Made by a program: the position numbers and the translations under genes. From contig NW_003105101.1 of the NCBI RefSeq assembly GCF_000003605.2, positions 328,521 through 376,291 of the forward strand: DNA of 47,771 nucleotides, read 5' to 3'. Positions 31,401 through 37,354 of the stretch are shown one piece after another. A model generated the notes under the pieces. It was given only the letters and a program-made list of their open reading frames with translations. It was not told where the DNA came from and ran no database searches. Source of the DNA: Saccoglossus kowalevskii. Lineage: Eukaryota > Hemichordata > Enteropneusta > Harrimaniidae. The stretch's first letter is position 1; each line of letters opens with the position of its first letter.

Positions 31401-33436
31401 TCAGTTAGCGTTTAAACATGTTCAGAAATATCAAAAAAAAGATCAAGTTGTGTTGAACCATGGATTGCTGACAATTTATTCAGGTGTCCCTCTCATAAAA
31501 ATACTTTATTACTTGAATAAAAAAGTATTTTGTTCAAATATTCTTTAATGGTGCCTTTCATCAAAACCTTTTTTGCTTGTTTGTCATGCTCTTATGTTGG
31601 TTGGTGACTGTGATGGACTGTGTTTTTCCAAGAATGTTTTTTGTTTTGCCTAATGAATGTATTTGCTAAAACTAACATGTACAAAATCAAATGTGCTTGC
31701 TGTACATAAGTAAACAATGCCTAGACAGTTGGGATATTACATGTAAACATCACCTAGACAGCTAGAAATTTACCTGTAAACATTACATAGACAGCTGTNN
31801 NNNNNNNNNNNNNNNNNNNNNNNNNNNNNNNNNNNNNNNNNNNNNNNNTATTACATGTAAACATCACCTAGACAGCTACAAGTTTACATGTAAACATCTC
31901 CTAGACAGCTCAAAATTTACCTGTAAACATCACATAGACAGCTACAAGTTACCTGTAAACATCACATAGACAGCTACAAGTTACCTGTAAACATCACCTA
32001 GACAGCTACAAGTTTACTTGTAAACATCACCTAGACAGCTGGAATATTACATGTAAACATCACATAGACAGCTACAAGTTACCTGTAAACATTACATAGA
32101 CAGCTGGAATATTACATGCAAACATCACCTAGACAGCTAGAAATTTACCTGTAAACATTACATAGACAGCTGGAATATTACATGCAAACATCACCTAGAC
32201 AGCTAGAAATTTACATGTAAACATCACCTAGGTAGCTGGAATATTACATGCAAACATCACCTAGGTAGCTGGAATATTACATGCAAACATCACCCATCTG
32301 CTTGCTATTAAAAAGTGTGTTGGGATTTCATTTGCATGTATAAATACTATGTTTGTCCTGTTGTCTGTGTCGAGATGTTGAGGAAAGAAATATCTCACAG
32401 TTGTAGAAATTAATTGTCCTTTCGAATATTTTACAGATGTCCTACTCCAGGCTGTGATGGATCTGGGCATTCCAATGGTAGTTTTCTAACTCATCGAAGT
32501 CTGTCTGGGTGTCCTAGAGCCACCAATGCTATGAAGAAAGCCAAGTTGAATGGTGAAGAAATGAGTACAATAACTCGGAAAGCTGTAAATGGTAGGCTCT
32601 TCTTTTATTTCTCATTCCAGCTTTCCACAAATTGGGTTTGAGTCTGGAATTTTTTGCCAAATATTGTATCGACTGATTTTATTAGATTCTATAAGATTTG
32701 GTTAGACTGTATACACGCTTTAGATTCTCCACGATTTGAATAAATTCTGCAATATTTTTTATTAGACTTTGCAAAATTTGATTGTATGCTGCAACACTTG
32801 TTCAGATTTTGTAAGATTTGAATAAATTCTGTTTGATTTGAATAGAATTTGCCTAGTTTTTGGTGTTTGATTACAATCTGTAAGATCTGAATCTGGGTTT
32901 GCAAAATTTGATTATATACTGCATTGTTTGTTTTAAATTCTGTTAGATTTGAATACATTTTGCAACATTTGAATAGATTCTATAAGATTTTGAATAAATT
33001 TGATTAAATTGATTTTCTTCATCTTTTTTTAGGTATCGAAAATGACGAAGACATTAAGGCTCTAGAATCGGAAATTGCTGAGTTACAAAATCACAATTCG
33101 TTGATGGAATCACAGATGATAAAACTACGAACACAGATCACAGGCATGGAAAACCAACTACGTTTCACTGAAAAAGAAAGTAAGACTATTGAAGATAAGA
33201 CTTGTGTCTTAGACGAATATTTATTGGGACTGAAGAAATCTCTAATCGAGCAATTATCTGATGTTAAATTGCCGGTAACCGAGGAGACGCCATCTGATGA
33301 GAACTTTGAAAACTATATTTCCATGTTGAAGAGTTTGTGCCTCGATAACTACTCGGCAGAAAATAGTGTCTTGTTTAATGCTATCAAGACCGCTCTCTCT
33401 GACGTTGACATACCGCCATTGCTTGTAACATTGTGA
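3118..33436 (+). CDS. MYT1: MYT1/MYT1L/ST18-family CCHHC zinc-finger transcription factor, 3' portion (sixteen spliced exons)
   Basis: Joining exons 3118-4415, 6709-6858, 11545-11686, 13142-13182, 13501-13528, 16044-16106, 16539-16634, 21404-22159, 24765-24857, 26725-26787, 29347-29406, 29677-29850, 30276-30449, 30605-30634, 32437-32591 and 33033-33436 gives one open frame of 1242 residues, counted from the first partial codon, with all junction phases agreeing. It has half of finger 1 and six complete CCHHC fingers spaced C-x4-C-x4-H-x7-H-x5-C, a MYT1 domain between fingers 3 and 4, and a C-terminal coiled coil. This order is diagnostic of the vertebrate neural zinc-finger family. Those are nuclear DNA-binding proteins that recognise AAGTT-type sites and recruit Sin3/HDAC corepressors during neuronal differentiation (family knowledge). 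The total of seven fingers matches MYT1 more than six-fingered paralogues, but an invertebrate probably has a single pro-orthologue. The 5' end lies outside the window. Confidence 0.97.
4416..6708 (+). other. MYT1 intron with CCAAT-motif cluster
   Basis: CCAATCA/TGATTGG motifs recur at about 4590, 4626, 4760 and 4796, and in a three-copy 30-bp repeat at 5609-5698. The rest is AT-rich with poly-A/T runs. No exon with matching phase was seen. Confidence 0.6.
5609..5698. repeat. 30-bp tandem repeat, three copies
   Basis: Each unit begins AAGAACCAATCATAACTCTC, at 5609, 5639 and 5669. Copies differ by one or two bases. Each contains a CCAAT box. Confidence 0.9.
6709..6858 (+). CDS. MYT1: MYT1 exon: lineage-specific linker before finger 2
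   Basis: The acceptor is tgattggcag after a pyrimidine-rich run, and the donor is AAT|GTGAGC. Phase is 1 at both ends, matching the exons on either side. The 50 residues run from VAKLITRH to CDELGLNE and include a VKME sumoylation consensus (6774-6785). CpG-containing, codon-like composition contrasts with the AT-rich introns. I do not recognise homology to the vertebrate linker. The exon is supported by splice sites, phase and composition only. Because it is symmetric (150 nt, phase 1-1) it could be a cassette exon. Confidence 0.8.
8040..8204 (-). other. Unassigned Cys-rich minus-strand open frame in CpG-rich island
   Basis: Fifty-four codons, opened by a splice-acceptor-like ttctag on the minus strand and closed by TGA. 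The frame contains CHRDKC and [12 protein letters not shown]. Flanking minus-strand open frames at 8195-8422 (hydrophobic) and 7637-7897 are in different frames. No Met start and no recognised domain are present. It could be an antisense gene fragment, a decayed element or chance. Confidence 0.2.
8553..8665 (-). repeat. Dispersed repeat copy (minus), family A
   Basis: Its reverse complement matches the middle of the copies at 12328 and 30714, including TATTCTTCAATATTTCTG, GTCAACAGACAAAATTT and the TTTGGCTATTTTTGT block. It is truncated at both ends. Confidence 0.75.
10549..10978. mobile_element. 430-bp inverted-terminal-repeat element
   Basis: The left end AGGCCAGACTTTTATTA and the right end (read inversely) AGGCCAGACTTTTTTTA match. 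Similarity continues for about 30 bp through CTTGTTT-CGA. The interior has no coding frame. No clear target duplication is present. Confidence 0.6.
11545..11686 (+). CDS. MYT1: MYT1 exon: first half of zinc finger 2
   Basis: The acceptor is ttctgcag and the donor AGAAG|GTAAAG. A Pro-rich lead ([16 protein letters not shown]) is followed by [20 protein letters not shown], giving Cys511, Cys516, His521 and His529 in window numbering. The last Ser codon is split AG|T by a phase-2 intron. The TGLYxHHR signature is the hallmark of finger 2 in vertebrate MYT1, MYT1L and ST18, part of the central two-finger DNA-binding pair. It contacts DNA together with finger 3. Confidence 0.97.
11687..13141 (+). 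other. MYT1 intron splitting finger 2
   Basis: Carries a + copy of dispersed repeat family A at 12328-12560. No additional exon was seen. Confidence 0.7.
12328..12560 (+). repeat. Dispersed repeat copy, family A
   Basis: About 230 bp, alignable by eye along its length with 30714-30944. Shared blocks include CCAGACTTTCT, TATTCTTCAATATTT, CAACAGA and GAAGTGCAGTCTATAA-like sequence. Confidence 0.8.
13142..13182 (+). CDS. MYT1: MYT1 exon: second half of zinc finger 2 (41 nt)
   Basis: A short exon preceded by tttttgttacag and followed by donor T|GTAAGT. It encodes [14 protein letters not shown], supplying the final zinc-binding Cys535. The motif SLSGCPHKD-x-x-PPE is nearly invariant in the family, so this small exon is certain. 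The in-phase is 2 and the out-phase 1. Confidence 0.96.
13183..13500 (+). other. MYT1 intron before the 28-nt microexon
   Basis: 318 nt, T-rich toward the acceptor. A short duplicated phrase TTTCCATATATGG appears twice (about 13311 and 13342). Nothing else is seen. Confidence 0.8.
13501..13528 (+). CDS. MYT1: MYT1 28-nt microexon: finger 2 to finger 3 linker
   Basis: Twenty-eight nucleotides between ttttattttcag and GTAAGA. It enters in phase 1 and leaves in phase 2, encoding (L)LAQHDHVL(K). This is the counterpart of the vertebrate linker ILAMHENVLK that joins fingers 2 and 3. Without it the phase-1 end of the preceding exon cannot join the phase-2 finger 3 exon, so inclusion is obligatory for the two-finger unit. 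It is too short for ORF-based gene finding. Confidence 0.92.
13529..15071 (+). other. MYT1 intron, first part
   Basis: AT-rich. It holds a 178-bp TA-flanked element (14630-14807) and no exon. Confidence 0.7.
14630..14807. mobile_element. 178-bp Tc1/mariner-superfamily (pogo/Tigger-like) MITE
   Basis: TA dinucleotides flank the element (14628-14629 and 14808-14809). Ends read CACTGTAGCCTCGTTATAAC and, inversely from the right, CACTGTAACCTCAATATAAT. The interior is a partly repeated TTCATTATA phrase. TA duplications and CAsTGT-ACCTCG termini fit pogo-like non-autonomous elements (family knowledge; inference). Confidence 0.8.
15072..15926. repeat. 30-bp minisatellite, about 28 copies
   Basis: The consensus is built from CAGCCAGGCAGCTAAGGAG plus TTTGCTTTTAA. 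The period is exactly 30 across most of the array, with CAGG insertions in early copies. Because 30 is divisible by three, frames on both strands remain open and give 10-residue peptide repeats. These are not genes. It lies in the intron before finger 3. Confidence 0.97.
16044..16106 (+). CDS. MYT1: MYT1 exon: first half of zinc finger 3
   Basis: A 63-nt phase 2-2 exon between tctatttatag and AGAAG|GTTTGT. It encodes [20 protein letters not shown], with Cys555, Cys560, His565 and His573. The [13 protein letters not shown] string is the family signature of finger 3 and is effectively identical to the vertebrate version. The exon starts one base before the first Cys codon and ends inside the Ser codon, as at fingers 2 and 4. 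Confidence 0.97.
16539..16634 (+). CDS. MYT1: MYT1 exon: second half of zinc finger 3 and SDRVLR linker
   Basis: The acceptor is gattgtttctag and the donor CTGAG|GTAGGG. The exon completes finger 3 with [12 protein letters not shown] (Cys579), continues through a Ser/Gln-rich spacer, and ends MSDRVLR. The last Arg codon is split AG|A. In vertebrates SDRVLR continues directly into PMCFVKQLEIP. Here [11 protein letters not shown] is encoded by the exon at 21404, with two candidate cassette exons in between. Confidence 0.96.
17273..18733. repeat. 33/34-bp minisatellite, about 44 copies, with 268-bp higher-order period
   Basis: The unit is ACACCTGCCTATAGTGACC followed by ACCTCTATATAAAGA; TACATAAAA variants are 33 bp. 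The variant series GTGTCCACCTCTAC, CACAAAGAAC, CAACCTTTATATAAAG repeats with a 268-bp offset (17451 to 17719; 17590 to 17858). This shows block duplication of eight units. It lies in the intron before the MYT1 domain. Confidence 0.97.
18734..20253 (+). other. MYT1 intron between minisatellite and cassette exons
   Basis: Holds a poison-exon-like segment (19654-19727), a CTCF-like motif CCACTAGAGGG (19522-19532) and an irregular CATGTGTTCA/TGTGTGCATGTG repeat (about 20036-20210). There is no other coding evidence. Confidence 0.55.
20254..20322 (+). CDS. MYT1: Candidate cassette exon (69 nt) between finger 3 and MYT1 domain
   Basis: The sequence is flanked by acceptor cctctttattattccag and donor ATTAG|GTACGT. 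It is open for 69 nt and symmetric in phase 2. Inserted after exon 16539-16634 it would add 23 residues beginning [10 protein letters not shown] between SDRVL and the Arg-Pro of PVCFVK without disturbing the frame. Vertebrate proteins lack an obvious counterpart. The evidence is splice-site quality plus phase only, so it could be a chance match. Confidence 0.45.
20534..20551 (+). CDS. MYT1: Candidate 18-nt microexon between finger 3 and MYT1 domain
   Basis: Eighteen nucleotides lie between a good acceptor (tgcttcattacag) and a perfect donor (AAG|GTGAGT). Phase is 2-2, matching the intron it sits in, and it adds six residues (REDELS before the shared Arg). It could be included alone or after the 69-nt exon. 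The size, symmetry and strong donor resemble neural microexons. No homology supports it. Confidence 0.45.
21404..22159 (+). CDS. MYT1: MYT1 exon: MYT1 domain (Sin3-interaction region)
   Basis: The acceptor is ttacattttacag and the donor CCAGG|GTAAGA, phase 2 to 2. It encodes [34 protein letters not shown] and GTLDLSMKS in the order seen in the vertebrate MYT1 domain, with Ser/Thr/Asn-rich spacers between. Vertebrate work places corepressor (Sin3) recruitment in this region. An IKNE sumoylation consensus lies at 22053-22064. The exon ends SLDENPG, comparable to the acidic vertebrate segment before finger 4. An internal GTAAGG at 22134 would end in phase 0 and does not fit the next exon. Confidence 0.95.
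22160..23725 (+). other. MYT1 intron, part before the 75-bp array
   Basis: AT-rich. A direct-repeat nuclear-receptor-like motif TGACCTTTGACATTTGACCT occurs at 23252-23271. No exon with phase 2-2 was recognised. Confidence 0.6.
23726..24577. repeat. 75-bp tandem array, nine copies, last copy interrupted by a MITE
   Basis: GACGTTTGGCTCACTGCATG starts at 23726 and then every 75 bp to 24326. The complete copies read as identical. Each carries the perfect 14-bp palindrome TACTACATGTAGTA. The ninth copy is split at 24362 and resumes at 24545. Confidence 0.98.
24363..24542. mobile_element. 180-bp TA-duplicating MITE nested in the 75-bp array
   Basis: Ends read CTGTAAAATCTGTATTAGAA and, inversely from the right, CCGTAAAATCTGTATTAGAA, continuing to GCCGC. 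TA flanks both sides (24361-24362 and 24543-24544). Intact sister copies of the array read TTCTACTACATG, the empty site with one TA. Interior GCGGCTTCTATTA phrases are repeated. It is Tc1/mariner-like by duplication; no transposase is present. Confidence 0.92.
24765..24857 (+). CDS. MYT1: MYT1 exon: basic Pro/Lys linker before finger 4
   Basis: The acceptor is ttaactattttcag and the donor ATCAG|GTAGGT. The 93-nt phase 2-2 exon encodes [14 protein letters not shown] followed by [10 protein letters not shown]. It matches the position and character of the vertebrate segment PSPKPKYPQCKESKKDLI, which lies just before a half-finger (TLSGCPLADK) in MYT1L. It joins in frame either to 26725-26787 or directly to 29347-29406. 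Confidence 0.88.
24858..26724 (+). other. MYT1 intron before finger 4
   Basis: Contains an inverted repeat (about 25944-26077) with TGACCT/AGGTCA motifs and a palindromic AGGTCATTGACCT at 26672-26684. No exon was seen. Confidence 0.6.
25944..26077. repeat. 134-bp foldback with nuclear-receptor-like half-sites
   Basis: The left arm TGACCTCAAAAGGTCACACA plus TCCTGGTACTT is matched inversely by AAGTACCAGGATGTATGACC plus TCAGAGGTCA. Arms are about 32 bp with few mismatches. It may be a small MITE. Confidence 0.7.
26725..26787 (+). CDS. MYT1: MYT1 exon: first half of zinc finger 4
   Basis: A 63-nt phase 2-2 exon between ttcatttatag and AGAAG|GTAATT. It encodes [21 protein letters not shown], with Cys891, Cys896, His901 and His909. 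It is paired with exon 29347-29406 for the last Cys. It is symmetric, so skipping it leaves the frame intact but destroys finger 4. Confidence 0.96.
26788..28460 (+). other. MYT1 intron splitting finger 4, first part
   Basis: AT-rich sequence. No repeat family or exon was recognised before the 48-bp array. Confidence 0.6.
28461..29125. repeat. 48-bp minisatellite, about 13 copies
   Basis: The unit is GTGGTCAGAATATTCCATGT then CATGGATAAGGACCCAGGCCTAAGTCT. The period of 48 keeps frames open on both strands (16-residue repeats). Terminal copies degenerate near 29066-29125. Confidence 0.97.
29347..29406 (+). CDS. MYT1: MYT1 exon: second half of zinc finger 4
   Basis: The acceptor is ttatatag-like (tactttattatag) and the donor CTTAG|GTAGGT. 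It encodes [21 protein letters not shown], supplying Cys915 and the linker to finger 5. The vertebrate equivalent (LSGCPLADKS...SQELKCPTPGC) is clearly recognisable. The exon is 60 nt, phase 2-2. Confidence 0.95.
   Translation, partial: LIRMSKCRQKYDYSRISRT
29677..29850 (+). CDS. MYT1: MYT1 exon: zinc finger 5 (complete)
   Basis: The acceptor is ctgtaagtag and the donor CTCAA|GTAAGC. The whole finger is in one exon: [20 protein letters not shown] then [10 protein letters not shown] (Cys932, Cys937, His942, His950, Cys956). It is followed by a Met/Lys/Glu-rich linker ending KEEEPLK. Phase is 2-2. Unlike fingers 2-4 there is no intron at the HR|S position. Confidence 0.97.
30276..30449 (+). CDS. 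MYT1: MYT1 exon: zinc finger 6 (complete, variant core)
   Basis: The acceptor is ttgtttttccag and the donor TTAAC|GTAAGT. It encodes [20 protein letters not shown] and [10 protein letters not shown] (Cys990, Cys995, His1000, His1008, Cys1014). The usual TPG between the first two Cys is LPM; vertebrate finger 6 has VPG, so the Met is unusual. The zinc ligands are intact. The linker contains SWRPIKMDG, whose IKMD fits the relaxed sumoylation consensus and aligns with VKTE in vertebrates. Phase is 2-2. Confidence 0.97.
30605..30634 (+). CDS. MYT1: MYT1 30-nt microexon: finger 6 to finger 7 linker
   Basis: Thirty nucleotides between tttctaacag and donor GTGAGT. The phase 2-2 exon encodes (T)FGMMNNQVL(G). 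It connects finger 6 to the finger 7 exon. Because it is symmetric it could be skipped, shortening the inter-finger linker by ten residues. No vertebrate homology is needed or seen. Confidence 0.85.
30635..31702 (+). other. MYT1 intron before finger 7, first part
   Basis: Holds the family A dispersed repeat (30714-30944) and otherwise AT-rich sequence. Confidence 0.6.
30714..30944 (+). mobile_element. Dispersed repeat family A, best-preserved copy with short terminal inverted repeats
   Basis: It starts TTTCACCGCCAG and ends CTGGTGGTGAAA, an inverse match at 11 of 12 positions. Two other copies lie in this window (12328-12560 on + and 8553-8665 on -). A non-autonomous DNA transposon is the simplest reading; target duplication is not clear. 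Confidence 0.65.
31703..32294. repeat. About 32-bp minisatellite containing an assembly gap
   Basis: Units combine ACCTGTAAACATCACATAGA and CAGCTACAAGTT, with variants such as CAGCTGGAATATTACATG. Fifty N bases (31799-31848) interrupt the array, so true copy number is unknown. Confidence 0.95.
31799..31848. other. Assembly gap (50 N)
   Basis: Fifty consecutive undetermined bases inside a tandem array. The round number suggests a placeholder rather than a measured gap. Confidence 0.99.
32437..32591 (+). CDS. MYT1: MYT1 exon: zinc finger 7 and basic tail
   Basis: The acceptor is cgaatattttacag and the donor AATG|GTAGGC. It encodes [20 protein letters not shown] plus [16 protein letters not shown] (Cys1058, Cys1063, His1068, His1076, Cys1082), then [15 protein letters not shown]. 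This is almost identical to the last finger of vertebrate MYT1L. It enters in phase 2 and leaves in phase 1. Confidence 0.98.
33033..33436 (+). CDS. MYT1: MYT1 terminal coding exon: coiled coil and stop
   Basis: The acceptor is atctttttttag. The sequence starts [15 protein letters not shown] and continues through a long heptad-like helix with [15 protein letters not shown], matching the vertebrate C-terminal coiled coil that mediates protein interactions. It ends IPPLLVTL with TGA at 33434-33436. Residues about 1110-1185 are predicted helical by eye, and the last 60 residues are a less conserved compact tail that vertebrate proteins also have. Confidence 0.97.
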
Positions 33437-36415
33437 GGTGTTGTGTTGTCGAAGCTGGATTCGAATCAGTCACATTTTTTCTAACTCCCAGTTAAAATTA
33501 AACTCTTGAAGCTTTTGTATTAAAAATGTTGCCAAATATAGCCATTAGTTTGGTGGTGATAGGTCGGTTATATATACTGCTGATTTATTTGTTATTTGTG
33601 CTGTTTTTGTTTAGGTGTTGAAACTTACAATCAAGAATTTACTATTTTCTACTTCATCTGTGTTTCATTCTCACTCCCCAAGGCAAAAAAAAATCTAACA
33701 GGCTAAAAAAAAAAGATGCGTTTCTGATCTGGCATTGTTTCTTATGGTTTTTTTTTTCCTTTTTTCTGTCAGTTTGACAAAAACTAGAAAGAAATAGTTG
33801 CTGATCAGAAAAAATCTTTTTTTTTCCTCCCCTCATTCACAGTATTTTGGAAGGTGTTCACTTTTTGCATTGCATCATGGGAAAACTGCAAACAGCATTT
33901 AAACCACGAACAGCAAATTTTGAAAATATGAATTCATTCATACATGACATGGTTTGATTTGTTGAAAGAACTTGTTATCAAATAAGCTGCTTTCTGATTG
34001 GCTTAACTGTCAGTTGTTAGGGTTGAGTGACCAATCAGACAGTCTTATAGGTCACTTTGACTGCACTCACATTATAGACCATTATTTGTTCCCCGTGTAT
34101 TGACCAGCAAAATAAGATATATTGTAGTAATGTATAAATCTAGAAGTAAAAATAATTGTGATCAACGCTGAATCGAATGAATACTTTTAATCTGACAAAC
34201 CAGGGCTCAAAATTAACAAAATTTCTGCTAGGCTACCAGTTTTAAAATTTTCCTGTTTGGTGGTAATATTTTTGGAGCTGTGCAGAAAAATGAATACAAA
34301 ATGAATTTACTAATATTTTGTAAAATTTCTCCCAGACTATAATTATTGAAACCCAGAGCCCTTTGGCAAGAATTGGTAGTCTGTGTGCCATGACTTGATC
34401 TTACAATCAAATCTTGCAAACTTGTATTTGAAAGCTTGTGAGATTATTAACTGCATCTGTGTCTGATACTACCCTGATTAATGGTTTCCGCTTAGGAATA
34501 TATTTTGTTAAATTTTTACAGATTGCGAGTAACCAGAAATTAAAGTTGTGCTGCAAACCACTACAATTTTGCAGGTTTACAAAACAAAAAAAAACGTGAT
34601 GCCTTGTAGCTTGTAGTAGTGAATAATTCGCTAGGAACCTTAAAACAAGGAGTCACAATAACTTTCAGTGAATGTTGTTCTCATGAACATAGTTAAAATT
34701 TGTAACAGCAAAAATGTTTACGGTATGTTAGATAAATAGCGCCATCTAGAGGCAGAATTCTTCTATAAATTAATTTGGAAATAATGTACTGTACATGTAT
34801 GTAATTTCAAAAAAAATGTTTGAATATATTTTGTATTATTTATTTATTAAATGGGACCAGTGCAAATATCGATCACTGCCAATGATTTTATTAATCAATA
34901 ACAAAATCATGCGGTTTTAAAAAAAAATGAAATGTTGTTCATTAGCTTTATATAAATTGTAACAACCTTTTGCGCCGGATTTGAAAAAAAAAAGTATGTT
35001 TCACTTGGCATGAGAACATTTTGTTGTGTATTTTAAATTACCATGGTAACACAATCAAGTTTTGTTACATATTGAATGTATTTATGGATAGGTTTTGTGG
35101 AAATTGTTATAATATTTAATATTGACTCACCCCTTTGTCTAAATGGTATGCTCCTAAGGAAACTAGTACCTGGTAACTGTTGCTAGGAGCCCCCTATATT
35201 GGCTTGTAGCATGTTCACCTCTAAGGAAATAATTCTTTATTTATTTTGATGTTTTGTGCTGTTTTTTTATGACTTTTAAATTATTTTATACCAGGGACCC
35301 CATTAAATGATTCTATTTATTTTATTACCCATAATTCATCTGAATTATGATTTTTTGAATTGACAAAACAAAAATATTATTTATTATTCCATATACTGTG
35401 TACTGATCAAAAAATAGTAATTTTGTATCAAGTGAAAGCACAAAAATGTTCGGGAATGGTTTTTACAAGATAGATAGATAGAAAGAAATGGATTTATGAA
35501 ATGTCTGTAGTCTACTTGTACAGTTTGGCTTTTAGTCATGCTTTCAAATCATTAGGTTGTGTAATGTTTACAATTTTGGATCCAGCAAAAAATGAAAAAG
35601 AAAATTGGTGAACAGTTTTGACAGGAAAATAGCAGTGATTTAGGTTACTGTAGACGGACATTATTACTTGAGAGAATGTGGTGCGATTTAGAAATTGGTT
35701 GTATGAACATTTTCCGATGTTAAAGTAAATGTATTTTATCATAACAAGTGTGAACTTTGTCCTGTGTTATGTTGTTCCACATATTTTACACTTGCAGATT
35801 TGTTATGCTTTGTAATTCAATTTTGTGCAATACTTTCTGGTTTGGTTGTGATTTTTAATTTTTTTTTTTTTTTTTTACAGCCACAGTTTGGTCAGGTTTC
35901 CAAAACACTGCCATTTTGACTATAATTTAATGTCAGGTGAATGATGCACTCTGGGAGTGTTTTGTTTTCAGATTATTTAAAAACATACAACCCACCAAAT
36001 GACTGGAAATCTGCTTTTGTCTCAATGCATTGTGGGTATTATAACCTTCATTTGCATTGTGGGTATTTGATATCATGGTATCCTGACCAGGCTTTATGTA
36101 TCATATTTTAATATGCCTTGTGCATAATAAAGGTCAGACATCCTGGTGTTTGGGGGGGGGGGCTGCTATTTTTCCATGAGAAATTCTCAATTTTTTAAAA
36201 ATTCAAGCTATTGACAGTAAAGTTCAAAACCAAAAATGTCAAACATTGAAGGTGATCTTCAAATTGCAACAACAGTACCCAGGGTGATTGACCTTTAGCG
36301 CTCGTGTACAAGGCCTGTTATAGTTTTTGTGACCAAAGAGGCTTGGACGATTTAATTCTATTTATTGTCTTCTATATGTCAAGAAATAAAAAAACATTTT
36401 GTGGAAAGAAAAGAT
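33437..36415 (+). other. Probable MYT1 3' UTR
   Basis: No further exon is visible after the stop. The sequence is AT-rich with long T and A runs, as in long neural 3' UTRs. Candidate polyadenylation hexamers AATAAA are at 36126-36131 and 36385-36390; the second is followed by GT-rich sequence. An 8-nt match to the miR-9 seed target (ACCAAAGA) lies at 36332-36339. A CTCF-like motif is at 34738-34753. The UTR end is a guess without transcript data. Confidence 0.45.
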
Positions 36416-36571
36416 AGAGTTCTGTTGTTTTCTCTGGTTTGTGATGATGTCAGACTCACTGCAGCATGCGTCAGGAGTCATGAGTGTGTCAGCGCATGTT
36501 TATATCAGAAACATTAACACTTTGTTTACACGCTCTTGCACAGTACATACATATACCACCTCCTGGTCTTA

Positions 36572-36907
36572 GATTTCAACCACTCTGTCGTAATTTTCAG
36601 CAAATTCATAACCTTCAAATTGTCCTTTTACGAGGCAAACACATGCCTTGATGCTCAATAGATGTAAATTCACTAATCAATGGACATTCTTTATGTTTTT
36701 CTCATAATTCACTTTGTTTACTATAAATTAATATAGTAGTTTCTGATGTGAATGTTCAAAATAGACTTGTCTACTCGATTGACACATGGGCGAGTTGGCG
36801 AATTAAAAAATATAAGTGTTTGTGGTGATATCGATGAAGCGTGTTGATGAAAAGACAATTTTAAGATAACAAAATTTCCTGAAAATTACAACAGAGTGGT
36901 TGAAATC
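36572..36907. mobile_element. 336-bp foldback element
   Basis: GATTTCAACCACTCTGTCGT (36572-36591) continuing to TAATTTTCAG is repeated inversely at 36879-36907 with one mismatch in 29. Weaker similarity extends about 30 bp further inward. No coding content is present. Confidence 0.75.
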
Positions 36908-37263
36908 GACTGGAAGTTGGGCAACTTCTATATTTACATAGGAGCATGTGAACCAAGCATTAGTGAAGTGAACAGGTAAGGCAAGTGCTACTTCATGCAT
37001 GACTGTGGCGATATCCCCATTGTTATAATCTGTCACCGTATTGCCATAAGTTAAAGCGTTAATTTTGCGTTATTGCACTGGGTATTTTCATCCTACCATA
37101 TAAGGAAACTCGAATTCCAAAAATGAAACCAGTAGGCATCCCAATAACAAACATGGCTGCCCCCAGGGTTTGATTGAACCCCACACAAAGAAGTTTGCTA
37201 ATCTAATTTGGATTTCGGCATTCCCATGATGTATTCCTGGGGGGAATAGATGTATAATAGTAA

Positions 37264-37354
37264 GGTTATTATGAGGATACTGCACTCAGACAGTACGCCA
37301 TCACATCAACCTTTGCTGCGCATCGGATGATGATGCAGTATCCTTGTAATAACC
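37264..37354 (+). other. Hairpin with 21-bp stem and 49-nt loop
   Basis: 37264-37284 (GGTTATTATGAGGATACTGC + A) pairs fully with 37334-37354 if read as + strand RNA, using two adjacent G-U wobbles. On the minus strand those positions would be A-C mismatches. Confidence 0.5.
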
